Shown piece after piece: positions 13,696 to 24,999 of a stretch of DNA of 64,000 bases. A program made the translations under genes and the position numbers. Source of the stretch: Campylorhamphus procurvoides (taxonomy: Eukaryota; Chordata; Aves; Passeriformes; Dendrocolaptidae); contig WBMV01007376.1 in assembly GCA_013396655.1 (NCBI GenBank), forward strand, positions 991,396 through 1,055,395, read 5' to 3'. Below the pieces are notes generated by a model. The model was not told the origin of the DNA. It searched no databases and worked only from the letters and a program-made list of their open reading frames with translations. Positions within the stretch are counted from its first letter, which is position 1, and every line of letters begins with the position of its first letter.

Positions 13696-16329
13696 GTCTA
13701 ATAATTTTATTGCTTACGTGGCTAGAGAAAAGCTTTAAAACATATTCTGAATACATTAAAAAGGTGTATCTTACATATCTTACTTCAATACTTTAAAGCC
13801 AATTCAATTTTTCAGTGGAAAGTTGAACATACATAAATACTAGCAGAATTTTCTGTTTCTTCATCTGTAAGGTCTAAGTTGTATCCCAATACCAATACAA
13901 GCCAACCTCCTAAGATGGCACTGAATCCTTAGGAGCTCAGGAAAAGCAGAGAAAGGAGTATTCTGGAAAGCATCACATCGCAAGGGGAAAATATATTTTG
14001 GGCCTCCGGCTGCTGCTGCAGAATGTTCTTCTGCCTGATCTCATTAGATCTTTGCCCTCTGCACCAAAATGAGCACCATATTTAACTGATCTGGAGGGTG
14101 TAGTTGGTTGAGATGTCATGAACGCAGGTTCTTGTTTCCAGTCCATCAGGAACGGTTGTTAGAATTCAGAGGTCAAGACTGTGTTGCCAGTTCGAAAATT
14201 AAGTTTGAAATCCAACATTTCAGGCAGACATGAAAAGAATTTCACCATGGAGGAAAGGATGTAAACTCTGGAGGAAAAAGTCTTTGCATTTTATATCTGT
14301 TTAAAAATACATATATATGTATTGACATATACTCATGAAGCAGATGCTAGAGGGTTTGGGATTTTATTTTCTTCTGCCTTGGTAGAACAGTATAAATTTT
14401 ATATTCACTTGAAAATGACAAGCTGTTTTTAAGAGATGGCTTCATGTCTGTGCTAAAGGCTGCAGCTATGATTGCCAGAGGGATGAAATGCCCATTAAAG
14501 ACACAATTTTACTAGCACTATGGGATTTCTGGGTACACAGTGAATTTAGCCATGAAAAAAAGATGGGCTTTCTTAGCAGAAACATGCACTTTGTCGCAGA
14601 TTCAGTTTATAAATACCACTCCAAGTATCATTGTCTTTATCTGTGTGTGTATCTGATTACTTTCAAGATGGGAAATGGGCATTTCCACACAGCTTGAAAG
14701 CTGTGATCCTTGAAAACCCATCTTTATTCTCTGTCAAGGATGACTGGAGTAGATTACACTGGAGTATTAAAAATACTAGACCACAAAAACCTTGAGCCAT
14801 TACTACAACTAAGCCACCATACTAATATTTTTTAAAAAAAATCCAGAATGTGCAATGTGTCAGCTTTCTTTTTTGAATAAACTATCCCTTTACCACTGTA
14901 AGAACTTACTTATTCCTTGCAATATGCATTTATTAATAACACTAATGGTAAAATAGAGTAACTATATTTAAATGGCAGAGCCAAATATTGTGTCAGTTGT
15001 ATGAAGCAAATGGCATTGTTGCTCATTTCTTGAAGAACAACGTGCTTCATGAAAACTACTTTTCCAGGCTGTGAAACCCAGCAAGGCCCTTTTGACAACA
15101 AGCTAAAACTTTTAAGTAAATTACATAATTCGGTACATAGAATTTCTGTATTTCCCATGGTTATGTACACATTATGTGTGACTTTTTCCCTGCTTGGAAA
15201 AGTTATTTGAGTTAGATCCCACTCCTCTGCATCCTAATGTAAATTGTAAAAAAACCCCAAGGAAATTAACAGTTAAGCCATTCACCTACACTCCACTCTC
15301 TTAGCTACCTCCATTCTGCTACTTCCCACACACACATCTCCATCCTCCACCTGAACAACCCACAATTATCTTCATAATAAACCACTGTGTTTGTAATAAT
15401 GGAGCTAGGAGCATCATCGATCAGTTTAAGGCAAACTTACCATTGTATGACCATGTTTTCAGTTATTCATATAAATGAATTTCAGATACCTAATAAAATT
15501 TCAGATACTTAGAACCTTTATCTGAATGAATTTTTCCTGGGTGTATACATCCCTCTAAAATTTCGGGAACACTGCAGGAAAAGCAGTGCAGTTGTTTGCA
15601 ACAGAAATGCTAAGGCAAGGTGAGTGGATTTGTTCAAGATAAAGTACACTGGTGTCTTTTTTGAGCATGTAAAAATTTTAAATAGTTTTAGTAGGGTTTT
15701 TTTCAGTCTTGATCTGAACTTATCGAGAAAGCACGCTTCTTACCAAATCCGTGGAATGCTGCCAAACTTCAGCTAGATTAAAACTATGTAAGTGGTGTAT
15801 AGTTTTATCAGACTTTGCATTTCTCTGAAATGAGAAAGGTGCACCCTGAAGTTGTAGGTGATGGCCAGGACTTTTCATTCAGTAACAACTTTCAGCTGAT
15901 GTGAGCTTTGCAGTGACTGTCTGGGCCTGAGAAACCAACAATCTGTGCTTTCCCTATTATTCTCTCTCTTGTTCATTATTTTTTGCATCTTTGCAGGACC
16001 CACAAAGTTCAAGATATCAGCCACAACTCCCCCAGAGAGTTGCAAAACAGGGCACACAAAAACTGCATTTCCCTGTAGAGGATGGACACCAGTGAGGAAG
16101 CCTCCTGTTGTGTTGCTTAGCACTGCCCTGACACAAGAACAGCCGGGCTCTTGCTGCAGCTTCTGAAGGCAGAGTGAAGATCTGAGGGGGGATTTAAAAA
16201 GGCAGAATGTGAAGGCTTTGCAGATACTGATAGACAATTCCTTCCCCAAGTGTGAGGGGCAACAGAGGAAGGAGCATGACTGGGCTTGTTTTGAAAGCAT
16301 TGCAGTCAGAGGAAGGTACCTTGGCTCAC

Positions 16330-16560
16330 AGCCTAATTGGAAGCGAGCGCTGACCTTTGATATTGAACATGAGAGGGTCGGTGGTGAGCAGATAGGCCAC
16401 AAAGGGCTTTGGAAGTCAAGACAAGTCATTTGTGTCTAATTCGACTGAGAAGGCTACAGAGATCCAGATCTAGGGAGTGGCAAGGGAAGGAGATTTGTGT
16501 CGAGGTTGAGAGAGAAAGGGCTGAGACTGGAGGCGGGAGAGGGAGTTGGGAGAGCAAGGG
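16330..16560. repeat. Possible ancient dispersed repeat, purine-rich
   Basis: The segment gccacaaagggctttggaag, tcaagacaagtcatttgtgt resembles a vertebrate dispersed element that reads gggctttgaaggtgaggacaagcagcttgtgtttgat. It is followed by a purine-rich stretch (gagagaaagggctgagactggaggcggg). The assignment rests on one stretch and is weak. A 184-codon open frame on the minus strand (15875-16429) crosses it but has no recognisable domain. Confidence 0.3.
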
Positions 16561-19061
16561 AAGTGACTGGACCATCTGAGATCAGCAATACCAATGAAAG
16601 GGGGAGGGAGGATGGGATGTTTGAAGCAACCTTTGTATGAATGAAAGCTTGACAGAAATGGCAGCAGTTTCTGAATTATTATAATATATTCCAAAGACAT
16701 GCCAATTCAGGAGTTCACAATGCAGCTGTTGTTTCTGAGGGAATGAGAAATTATTTTACCAATTTATGCAAAGGACTATTAAAAAGGTGGCAGACGAAGA
16801 AAAAATATCTGCATAAAAAGGAAAGTTAATTGCTCCATAAAATGACTCACTGAGTGGTTCAAAAATCTTCTCATGCATAAATAGCAAAGTTTTACTGTTT
16901 GGGTTTTGTTGTTTGCTTCCTTCATATGCTGAAAGGGTAATTTTCACAGGCCAGTATCTGGAAATAGTGGTAGTTGCATAATTGGATATTATGAACCAAA
17001 GCTGATATTCTCTTAGTTTTAGCTTCCTGAAGTTTGAAAGTGATAGGAACTGAAAAAAAAAAGATTTTAATTTTTATTTGCTGAATTTACCCATGGACAT
17101 TTGTTCAAAGTACTCGTTATGTGCCCAACCTTCATGTGACCTCTGGGACTATCAGGGATGTAACTTCAGCTGAGCATGGATCTCTTGTCACCAAAAAAAA
17201 TAAATTTCAAAGTTATTGCCCTTGTAAATTACCAAGCTAAAGTAATACGTGTAATGGGCACTGGACTTGTGGTGAGCTTAAATGCTGCGCTAATAAATGA
17301 CATTATAAATAGCACAAGGACCCCTATATTTGTATTTGTATCTATGTCTGTATCTACTATTTTTATTGCTTATGGTGGAGTGTGTTTGAGCAGGATGTGC
17401 TTCATGTGGACGTTTGCTTCTGGGCTGGTACTAGAGACAATGGTTTTATTTTGATGGATTGTTTATGTGTGTTGTGTCATAGCATCTCGTTTTTGCAGGG
17501 AGTTTTATTCCAGCTAAGTTTAAGAAAAGATGTAGGCTGTGTCATAATACAGGAGTGATTTGGTCAGTATTGCCTTCAAGGTATTGCCCACAAGCAAGAT
17601 GAGGTAAATTCTCTTCTTAAATTATGTGCCACAAGCATAATGACACTGTTAAAGATCAAGTTTTTCAATTTCCAGAAGTGCCCAGTCCAACTACAGCCTC
17701 CTTTGTGCTCCCTCCAGTGATCCTCCTTCACTCTCCTCTACCAAATCAGCATGAGTGGCTATTCAACCTAGCTGATTTTTTTTCTTGCTTTCTTGTTCCT
17801 TATTGTCCTTCACATATGATTTCACAGGCCCTCAATACTAATTTCCTCCTGCTCTCTGCCTGTCTGGTTCTCCTTTACTTCTCTACATCGCACACAGTTA
17901 TTCACTCAGTCCTGTGCAATACCCTATGTCTACATCATGCCTCTACAAAAACTTACCTTCTTATGCTTCCTTGACTCTTCAGTGATGAGGATTTAAAAAA
18001 AAAAAACAACAAACCAAACAACAAAAAAGTCTGTTCAAGATTCTTAATTTCTTCCTACTACTGTGCTTAGTTTCAGAAACTAGAGGAACCATCAGCTTTT
18101 TTGTCTCTGCTCAAGACCAATTTTAATTAAATAGATTTTCTATAGTAGCAAAAAAGAATTTTTTTCCCATCAACCTTCTTCTCCCTGTTCCATAAGGAAT
18201 CCTGCATGTTTATCCTGCCTTAAGTTGTGCACATGAACACGGTGAAAACCTCTTTGTTTTAAAGACATTGTCCTTGATGGCTCCTCCTATTATTCTGCTT
18301 TTTCTTGGCCTTTCACACAAAGTTTTGGTGCCCTTTTTGTATTTACAAATATATCTTAGCATCTTTTCATGTAATTTTTCTTCTATCAGTTTGTCAAACA
18401 AGCAGATACTTCTACAAATAACTACAAAGAATCGACCTTTATAGAGAATGTGAGTGATGTCCTTTTGTTGCATCTTATGATATCAGTCAGTTCTGATAAG
18501 CACGGTTTGAGTAATACTGCACACACTTGTAACATTAATTGCTAATTCAAACCAATTGCAGTTATCAGTCTATCCAAATTCTTTGACATGCATTTCATAA
18601 GGGCTGTCTATCCACTGTTCTCTTATTTTGTGGTCTTAGCTGGTTTTCACGATGCTGGAAGATATGTTTCTGATCACACCTTAACTTTTTACAACAGAAT
18701 ACACTTTTCATGTCACATTTTAAAAATTGCTCCCCCTCAAGAATCCCACTTTTTTTAAAAGGCTTTTAAAGAATTAAAAGTTGGGTTAATTTGGTTTAAT
18801 TTATGATGGTAGAGCAATTTAGTATAAAATGTCCTCCTCCTTAGTAACTTATGAACTGTAATTGTGAAATAAAATATCCTCAAAGGTGTCTATATACCAG
18901 TGTGCAAGGAGAACATACTCTGCTATATAAAGAGATGTCTTATTAGAGGACTAAGGTTTGGAACATCTGAGTACTCTTTAATGTTGTTTACTCAGTGTTG
19001 GCTTGAAGCCAGTGACAGAAACTCTTTAAATACAAGAGTGAAGAATTGGGCCCTAAGAGAC

Positions 19062-19235
19062 GTTGTAATAACAAATTACCTCTCTCTTTCCTCCTCAGTT
19101 ATCTCCATCTGTTAAATGGGAATAGCCTGTTTGTCAGAGCGCACTTGTGAGACACAATTCATTAATGCCTGCAAAATGGTTTGGGATCATCGAATAGAAG
19201 TCTCTGTTCAAGTGTCAGGTATTATTAGCTCTGAA
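19062..19235 (+). mobile_element. Ancient MIR-type SINE
   Basis: The run cctctctctttcctcctcag, ttatctccatctgttaaatggg, aattcattaatgcctgcaaa and atggtttgggatcatcgaat follows the order of MIR/CORE-SINE 3' halves (cctcagtttccccatctgtaaaatgggaat ... gtaaagcgctttgggatcctcggat). The open frames across it are incidental. Confidence 0.72.
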
Positions 19236-20404
19236 ATAAAAGCTATTTTATATGGCTGCATCAGAAGCTACTTGGAGACTCTTATTCCATACAAATAACA
19301 AGTGGTACATGAGTGACATTTTGTTTGGCTTAATGGGATAGTCTGTCCGCAGTGCTGAAGGAAGCATTTGTGCTGGTGCAGTGGCATTAGAGAGAGCTGA
19401 TAACACACTGAGCAAAGTCACCCATTCCAGAAATATTTTGATTTGGGGATTCAGGAACTATGAAAGAAAGAAGGTAAATGAGTAAAGAGAAAGACAAGAA
19501 CAGGTTGGTTGGGGCAGGAGGTATGAGAATGGGCTGGGAGGAAAGGAGGATGGGAGGCAGAACAGGGAAGATAACCTGGGCGGGGGGGGAAGATGAGGAG
19601 AAAAAACAGAAAGAAATGCAAAACCTGACTTTTCAATTAAAATAAAAAGGCAGTTAGATGTGTTTATTGCAAAAAACCACCACTTACAAAAACAAGGCTG
19701 TAATGCCATCTTGGGGTTTCTGGTGACATCTCAATCCAGCAGTGCTCTGCTCATTTAGTTTGTGAATGTCAACAGAAACCCCTTGATGCTATTGAGGCTC
19801 ACAGTTGCCTCTCATTGATTCTGTATTATTTCAACAGTGGAAAAATAACACCTTTATTTTCACAGCCAAAGTATCTCACACTGTGATAGAAATGTACATG
19901 AGCTTATTGAATCTCATCTCTGTTCATTTCTATCTAGCTTCCAACACCTACGTAGTGTTATCACTATGGGTTAGAAAGATATGTGTTCTTTTATGTCTAA
20001 CGAGTGAAAGATTATTTATGGAATATCCCGTAGCCCTAGTCTTTATTAGGCTAAGGGACATAAACTGTCCAGTTGTCTTCTGCTGTTTATTGTTTTAAAC
20101 CCACCTTGTCATTATAAATATTATCCCAAACAAGCTTCTTGTTGGGTTCTGTCTTCTGACATGCTGTATATGGTTTTGTCATTTTTTCACAGACAGGATG
20201 ATTAAACTGGAATAAAACTTATTTTGTGAAATGAGTGAGAAGACGCACTGTTTAGTAATGAATATGTATAAAATGTATTGGACCTCCAAACTCAACTCTG
20301 TATCATGCAGAAAGTCTTTCAATTTTGCCGCAAGAGAAGTGATTCAAAGGTGACATCGGTGAGCAAGTAGTATGTTGTCTCTTGATCTGCAAAGACTTTA
20401 GATA

Positions 20405-20715
20405 AATAGGATCTGGCTGAGATGGAGCTAGTTTTCCTCCTGGTGCTGTGCTTTGCTTTGCACTGGTGGCTGGAAAGCTGTTGCTAACACAGCAGTGTTT
20501 TGGCTGCTGCTCACACAGCACCAAGGCTGTCTCTCCAATGCTGCCCTCTCACTCAGTAGCCTGGGGCTGGGGAAGATCTTGGGAGGGACCTTAGCAAGGA
20601 CAGCTGACCCAAACTGACCAAAGGGATATTCTATATGATGTCTGCTTAGATATAAAAGCTAAGGAGGGTTGTAGGGTAGGCGTGAGGTGAGCATTTGTTA
20701 TTACAAGGCTTGTCT
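20405..20715 (+). mobile_element. Avian endogenous retrovirus LTR fragment
   Basis: Matches in order the sense strand of the common avian LTR: tggctgagatggagctagtt, a gtgctgtgctttg segment, gttgctaacacagcagtgtttt, then aggacagctgacccaaact, ccaaagggatattc, a TATA-like gatataaaag and a degraded gaggtgagcatttg. The left and right ends are eroded, and the last portion after the TATA region is largely gone. It is a solitary fragment; no internal retroviral genes adjoin it. Confidence 0.78.
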
Positions 20716-21394
20716 TCCAGAGCAATTGGCACATAAACTGAAGCCCGGCTTCCTGGGAAATGGCTGGACATTGCCTGCTGACGGGAATCTTTTGTTTTCA
20801 TTTGCTTCCCCATGTGCTTTGCTTTTACTTAACTAAACTGCCTTTACCTTGACCCATGAGTTCTCTGCTATCTTATATTCTCCCTCTCTGTCACACTGAG
20901 GAGGGGAATGGTAGTGCATCTTGATGGGCACCTGGCATCCAGCCAGGGTGAACCCACTGTAAGAGGAAACAAATCCACTGTAAAATGTACAGCCTGAAAT
21001 ATACCATCCTGTGCATGAGTCACAAAAATTCCATTAATTAATTGGAATTAAATAAATTTAATGTTGTGTTGCCAGTGGAAAAGACCAATATTTAAATTAT
21101 AGAAAAATGAAAGGTTATGTTGAATGCTATTCTGTATATATATTGTATATCTATAATGCTCCTAAAATAGACATTAAAATTATAATTGAAAAATATTCAA
21201 ATACTCACAACTTTTAAGTACAAGGGTTTCTTTAGAAATTGCAAAATTCTAAAGATTTTTATAAGGTAAACTTATGCTTATGTTATGAACTTACATTTCT
21301 TTGTGCCTTAGTAACTTTGTGACTGGGCTGAGTTCCCATAGACCTAAACCTCCCCTATTAATTACCTGCCCGTACAGTCTCAACCAAAATCCCT

Positions 21395-21575
21395 TTAGTG
21401 GTGAGAATTCTACAACCTTCTTATTTAGGTTGGGCATGTGCTTCTCTGTCCTTACAGTGAGGAAGTCTTTTCCCAATTTATCTTCATGGCTTCAGACTGA
21501 AATGGTTCTTTGTTGTAGACATGAAGGACACAGATCACCAGCCTAACCACAACATCCTTCTGCGTAAGTGAAGGT
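21395..21575 (-). mobile_element. Possible ancient CR1/L3-type LINE fragment
   Basis: The plus-strand segment ctctgtccttacagtgagga followed by agtcttttcccaattt resembles the reverse complement of the CR1 stretch that reads aaattaggaagaa-ttctttactgtaaggg. The following text matches the same element more weakly. High divergence makes the assignment uncertain, and the boundaries are approximate. Confidence 0.5.
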
Positions 21576-23672
21576 GTCACCATACTCTTTTCTAAACATT
21601 AATAACAAACTTTCCCCACTGGTCATGTTTTCTAAATTACTCTAGTTTTTTGTGGTTTTTTTTTTTGCTCTCCCATGGATTTTTTCTCAGTTGTCATTGT
21701 AACTTTTGAACAGCAATGCCAAAAAACAGTCATCAATTCTCTTGCTGAGACCTTGTACATACTGCATAGATGACCTCCGTTTCCTTACTCGGATCCTGCT
21801 GCTAAGACATCCGAGAATGATGCTTTATGTTTTTCCCAGTTATATCTCACTGACGACCCACACTCTGCTGTTGGCCTTCTCTGCCCTTTGGTACTGAGCT
21901 GCAGTTCTGCTGTCTGCCAGGTATTCTTTATTTTGTGTTTGCATATTTGATACTTGTTGCCTAAGTAAAGAACATATTTTTGATTCTAAACCTAAAAACC
22001 TTCTTGAACTGAGTGAGAATTTTGAATACAGAGGTAGTGCATGTTCTGGTTAAGGTTATGCAGTCAGTTCTGTGAATTGCATTGAAACTCTCTTATTGCA
22101 GTAGGGGACTCCTATTATTGGTCTTAAATATGTATATATGACCTCACATTTGGGGGTAAAAAAACCCCAACACCTTGATTTCAGAATTTTAAAAATATTC
22201 GTTATTTTCCTTTTTTTCTTAGTAATAAACACTTTATTCTAACTGTCTTTAATTATCAAAACTTTATTGAAAACATCAAGAGTTATATGAAAAGATACAC
22301 TTGACCTGGAGTGAAGTATCAGGAGTTTTTAAACATTTAACTTATAGTGTATATTAGTATGAAACTAAGTTGAGCAGAACCCATTAATGTCACAGTGGTC
22401 GGTTACCAATGGAAATAAATAATTCATGATGAAGAGAATTAGTCTAATTAGCAGGCAGTTTGAGTCCTTTGATAAAACCCAGCTCTAATTCCGTGAAGGG
22501 CAGGAAGTGCTGTCATCAGTCAGCCCTGAAAAGATTAGCATCTATTATGAATGAGGTTAGACACCCTAGTGAAGTCATGTGTGTCCTGGAGACAAACTTA
22601 ATATGTTCCAGAATGGGACACAGTTTGTCTCACCAACACATCATGATTCCTACTGGGCTATTGTATGTAATAACAAGCAAATATCAGTGCTCCCTCCTAT
22701 CATTCTCCCCCTGTCCATCATTCTGACAACTGTGCAAATACATTTTCCATGCAAAGCAGGGAATGTGCCTTGAATACTTGTAAAATTGTAAGAGATGTCA
22801 AAGAAAATGTATTACCTTTTATCAGCAACCTAAAACCAAACAAACCAAAACACCAGTGCAGAAAGAGGGTCTAAAAACACATCTGGTGAATATATGAGGT
22901 GTAGAGGGAGGTGTATCAGTTTAGGAGCACATTGATTCCATTTGAAAACGTTATTGCCATCTGTCATAAGATGTGTCAATAAAGCTATAGATGTAGCTAT
23001 GCATGATAGACAGGTTTTAAAATAACTGGTGATTCCGTAAGGTTATAGTATTGGATGGACATATAGAAGTAACATCCTTCAAAATTGCCTTAAGTTCTGG
23101 AAGTATGGTCTTAAAAATGGAGAAGCTTCTTTATTTTATGTATTTTCATTTAGAAATGTTAGCTGCATCATTTGAGGAGAGTAGCTGTGAGCTGTACAAG
23201 CCTCACGGGTTTGTGCTGCATGCTGACGCAACATCAGCTGTGTTTCCATTTTTGCTTATGAGCCTTTTGAAATTATATGTTTCAGTTTTGCAATTTGATG
23301 CAATAATGAAGAAACTCCACATTTGTACGTTATTGTATTGCCTGTTTTTATTGTAGGAAATTAATTGCTCCTTTTATTTATATTATTAAGGGGGGGGAGA
23401 AAACAATTTTGCAGTATTTTATCATTTGCTGTAATAATTATCCTACTAGTAATACAACGGAAGACTTAGAAACAGAGTATATTATGTTCAAATGTCTGAA
23501 CGGCACTTAATATGTTGACACTTGTGGCTGGGGAATGTTGGTCTTCAAGTTATATTGAAAAAAAGTAACAAAATGTTATTAATAATACCCCTGACAACCT
23601 TGAGTTGATTTATAATACAGAAATGAAGAGGAAAAGAATAAGTTCAGTCAACGCAAGAAATTATTTTCATAG

Positions 23673-23858
23673 AAGCAGAACAGCATAGCAATTCTGCTGT
23701 TCGAATCCTAATTGACAATGGAGCACTGATACTGCAGACAGTGAGAGAATCAAGTGCTACACTAACTTCACGTAGATTCCTAGATGAGATTAAAAAAACA
23801 GTGATCTTCTCTGGAGGGCTTATTGCTCTGAGCAACCTGAAGAAGGAAGATATACCAG
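23673..23858 (+). CDS. Unrecognised internal-exon-like block, open and phase-symmetric
   Basis: Flanked by an acceptor (ttattttcatag) and a donor (ccag|gtagcc). The 186 bases equal 62 codons, enter with two bases of a split codon and leave with one, so the exon is symmetric. The frame is open throughout and has protein-like composition: SNSAVRILIDNGALILQ, then VRESSATLTSRRFLDEIKK, then LIALSNLKKEDIP. I do not recognise the family, and it does not match dynein sequence I know. It is the most exon-like stretch in the first 48 kb. It could be a genuine exon of a gene with very long introns, a relic of one, or chance. Confidence 0.35.
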
Positions 23859-24591
23859 GTAGCCTACTTTTATTTATTAATTTTTGTCTTGAATTCAGTG
23901 GCTAGTAAGATTCAGTTGCATAGGCATTTTTGGATTTTGTTTCTTTGATCTCTGTGTGCCTCTTAAAAATGACCTAAAGTGGAGGTGTGCCTTGGGCTGA
24001 TGAATGGGTTAATTCAGCTTATTGAAATGGATTTCTTTATACATATGTGTGAATAAGTGTATATAATAAACACTGTTTTTAACCCTGTGTTGGGGGGGAC
24101 ATGGTACTTGGCAGCAGAAAAGTTTTACTTACTAGAAAACTTGAGGTGCCAGGTACCAGTTTATGCAAGTAACCACATGCACCCTGTAGTCACATAAGGC
24201 AATTGGAATAAACAGCTAAAAGACTGTAACCAAAAAATTTATTTTGTCAAATTTCTTCATGTCCTTAACTAGCCACCTAGCTTTGGCTTTTGCCACTATA
24301 TACAGGAGCACCTTATATATTTCATGGGTATATGTTAAGTTCTCCATGGAGTTCACAGACTGTCTAGTACACTTTTTTCAGGATAAAAATGCTGCTGAGT
24401 GTAACTGTAAGAATTTATCAAAACATTACTTTTTCCATAGGTCCCAATAAACACCAGTTCCAGGTCATTCTTTGGTAGTACTCACCAGAGAAAGGGTGAG
24501 CAACGAATTCTTTCTTCCAAAAGCTCTCCTGTTCTTTCATGTCTTGTCTAAGTAAGACATAAGATGTGACTCAGTGTGGATACTTTGCCTG

Positions 24592-24654
24592 TTTTGTCTG
24601 TGAAGTGTGATATACTTTTCAGCTTTTGTCTGTGAAGTGTGATATACTTTTCAG
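24592..24654. repeat. 32-bp tandem duplication, two copies
   Basis: The unit ttttgtctgtgaagtgtgat + atacttttcag occurs twice in direct succession with a period of 32 and no mismatch in the shared 31 bases. Identity this high indicates a recent slippage or duplication event. Confidence 0.95.
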
Positions 24655-24821
24655 GAGCTGCTGTTTTTCACATATTATACCCTTCAGAATTTGTAGGGGG
24701 AAGCACAAGGACTGGGTGAGCATTATTGGTCAAAGGCTGGTTACATCCAGATTTGCTCTGCAGCTCTGTACCTGGTTTCCACCAGGCAATGCATTGGCCT
24801 GATGTCAGTGGGTCTGAGTCA

Positions 24822-24918
24822 TAACATTGCAGAATGGTGTGGGTTGAAAGGACCTTTAAAGTTCATCTAGTCCAACTTCGCTGCAACAAGCAGGGACATC
24901 TTCAACTAGATCAGGTCA
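24822..24918 (-). mobile_element. CR1 LINE, short 3' fragment
   Basis: The plus strand reads attgcagaatggtgtgggttg, aaaggacctttaaagttcat and ctagtccaacttcgctgc, which is the reverse complement of a CR1 3' end. It breaks off after ctagatcagg. Divergence is moderate. Confidence 0.88.
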
Positions 24919-24999
24919 TCATGGATAAATCCAGCCCTTTCAGTCAATAAATCACAAGTAGTTATGCAGGTCAAGCATATTCCCACTGAAGAAAAATAC

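Larger units (their letters stand above)
11460..19060. other. No gene recognised; intronic or intergenic DNA
   Basis: Contains only the short duplication at 13.19 kb, the pyrimidine tract at 13.6 kb and the possible old repeat at 16.3-16.6 kb. A strong-looking acceptor (ttgcatctttgcag) at about 15997 is followed by 56 open codons with no known relatives. Confidence 0.6.

Noticed and set aside
15875..16429. Longest open frame of the window (184 codons, minus strand)
   Set aside because: Cys/Ser/Leu-rich translation without a domain, signal peptide or splice support, with open frames also on the opposite strand; composition explains it.
23699..23710. tRNA B-box-like gttcgaatcc
   Set aside because: No A box at the right distance and no cloverleaf; it lies inside the open exon-like block.
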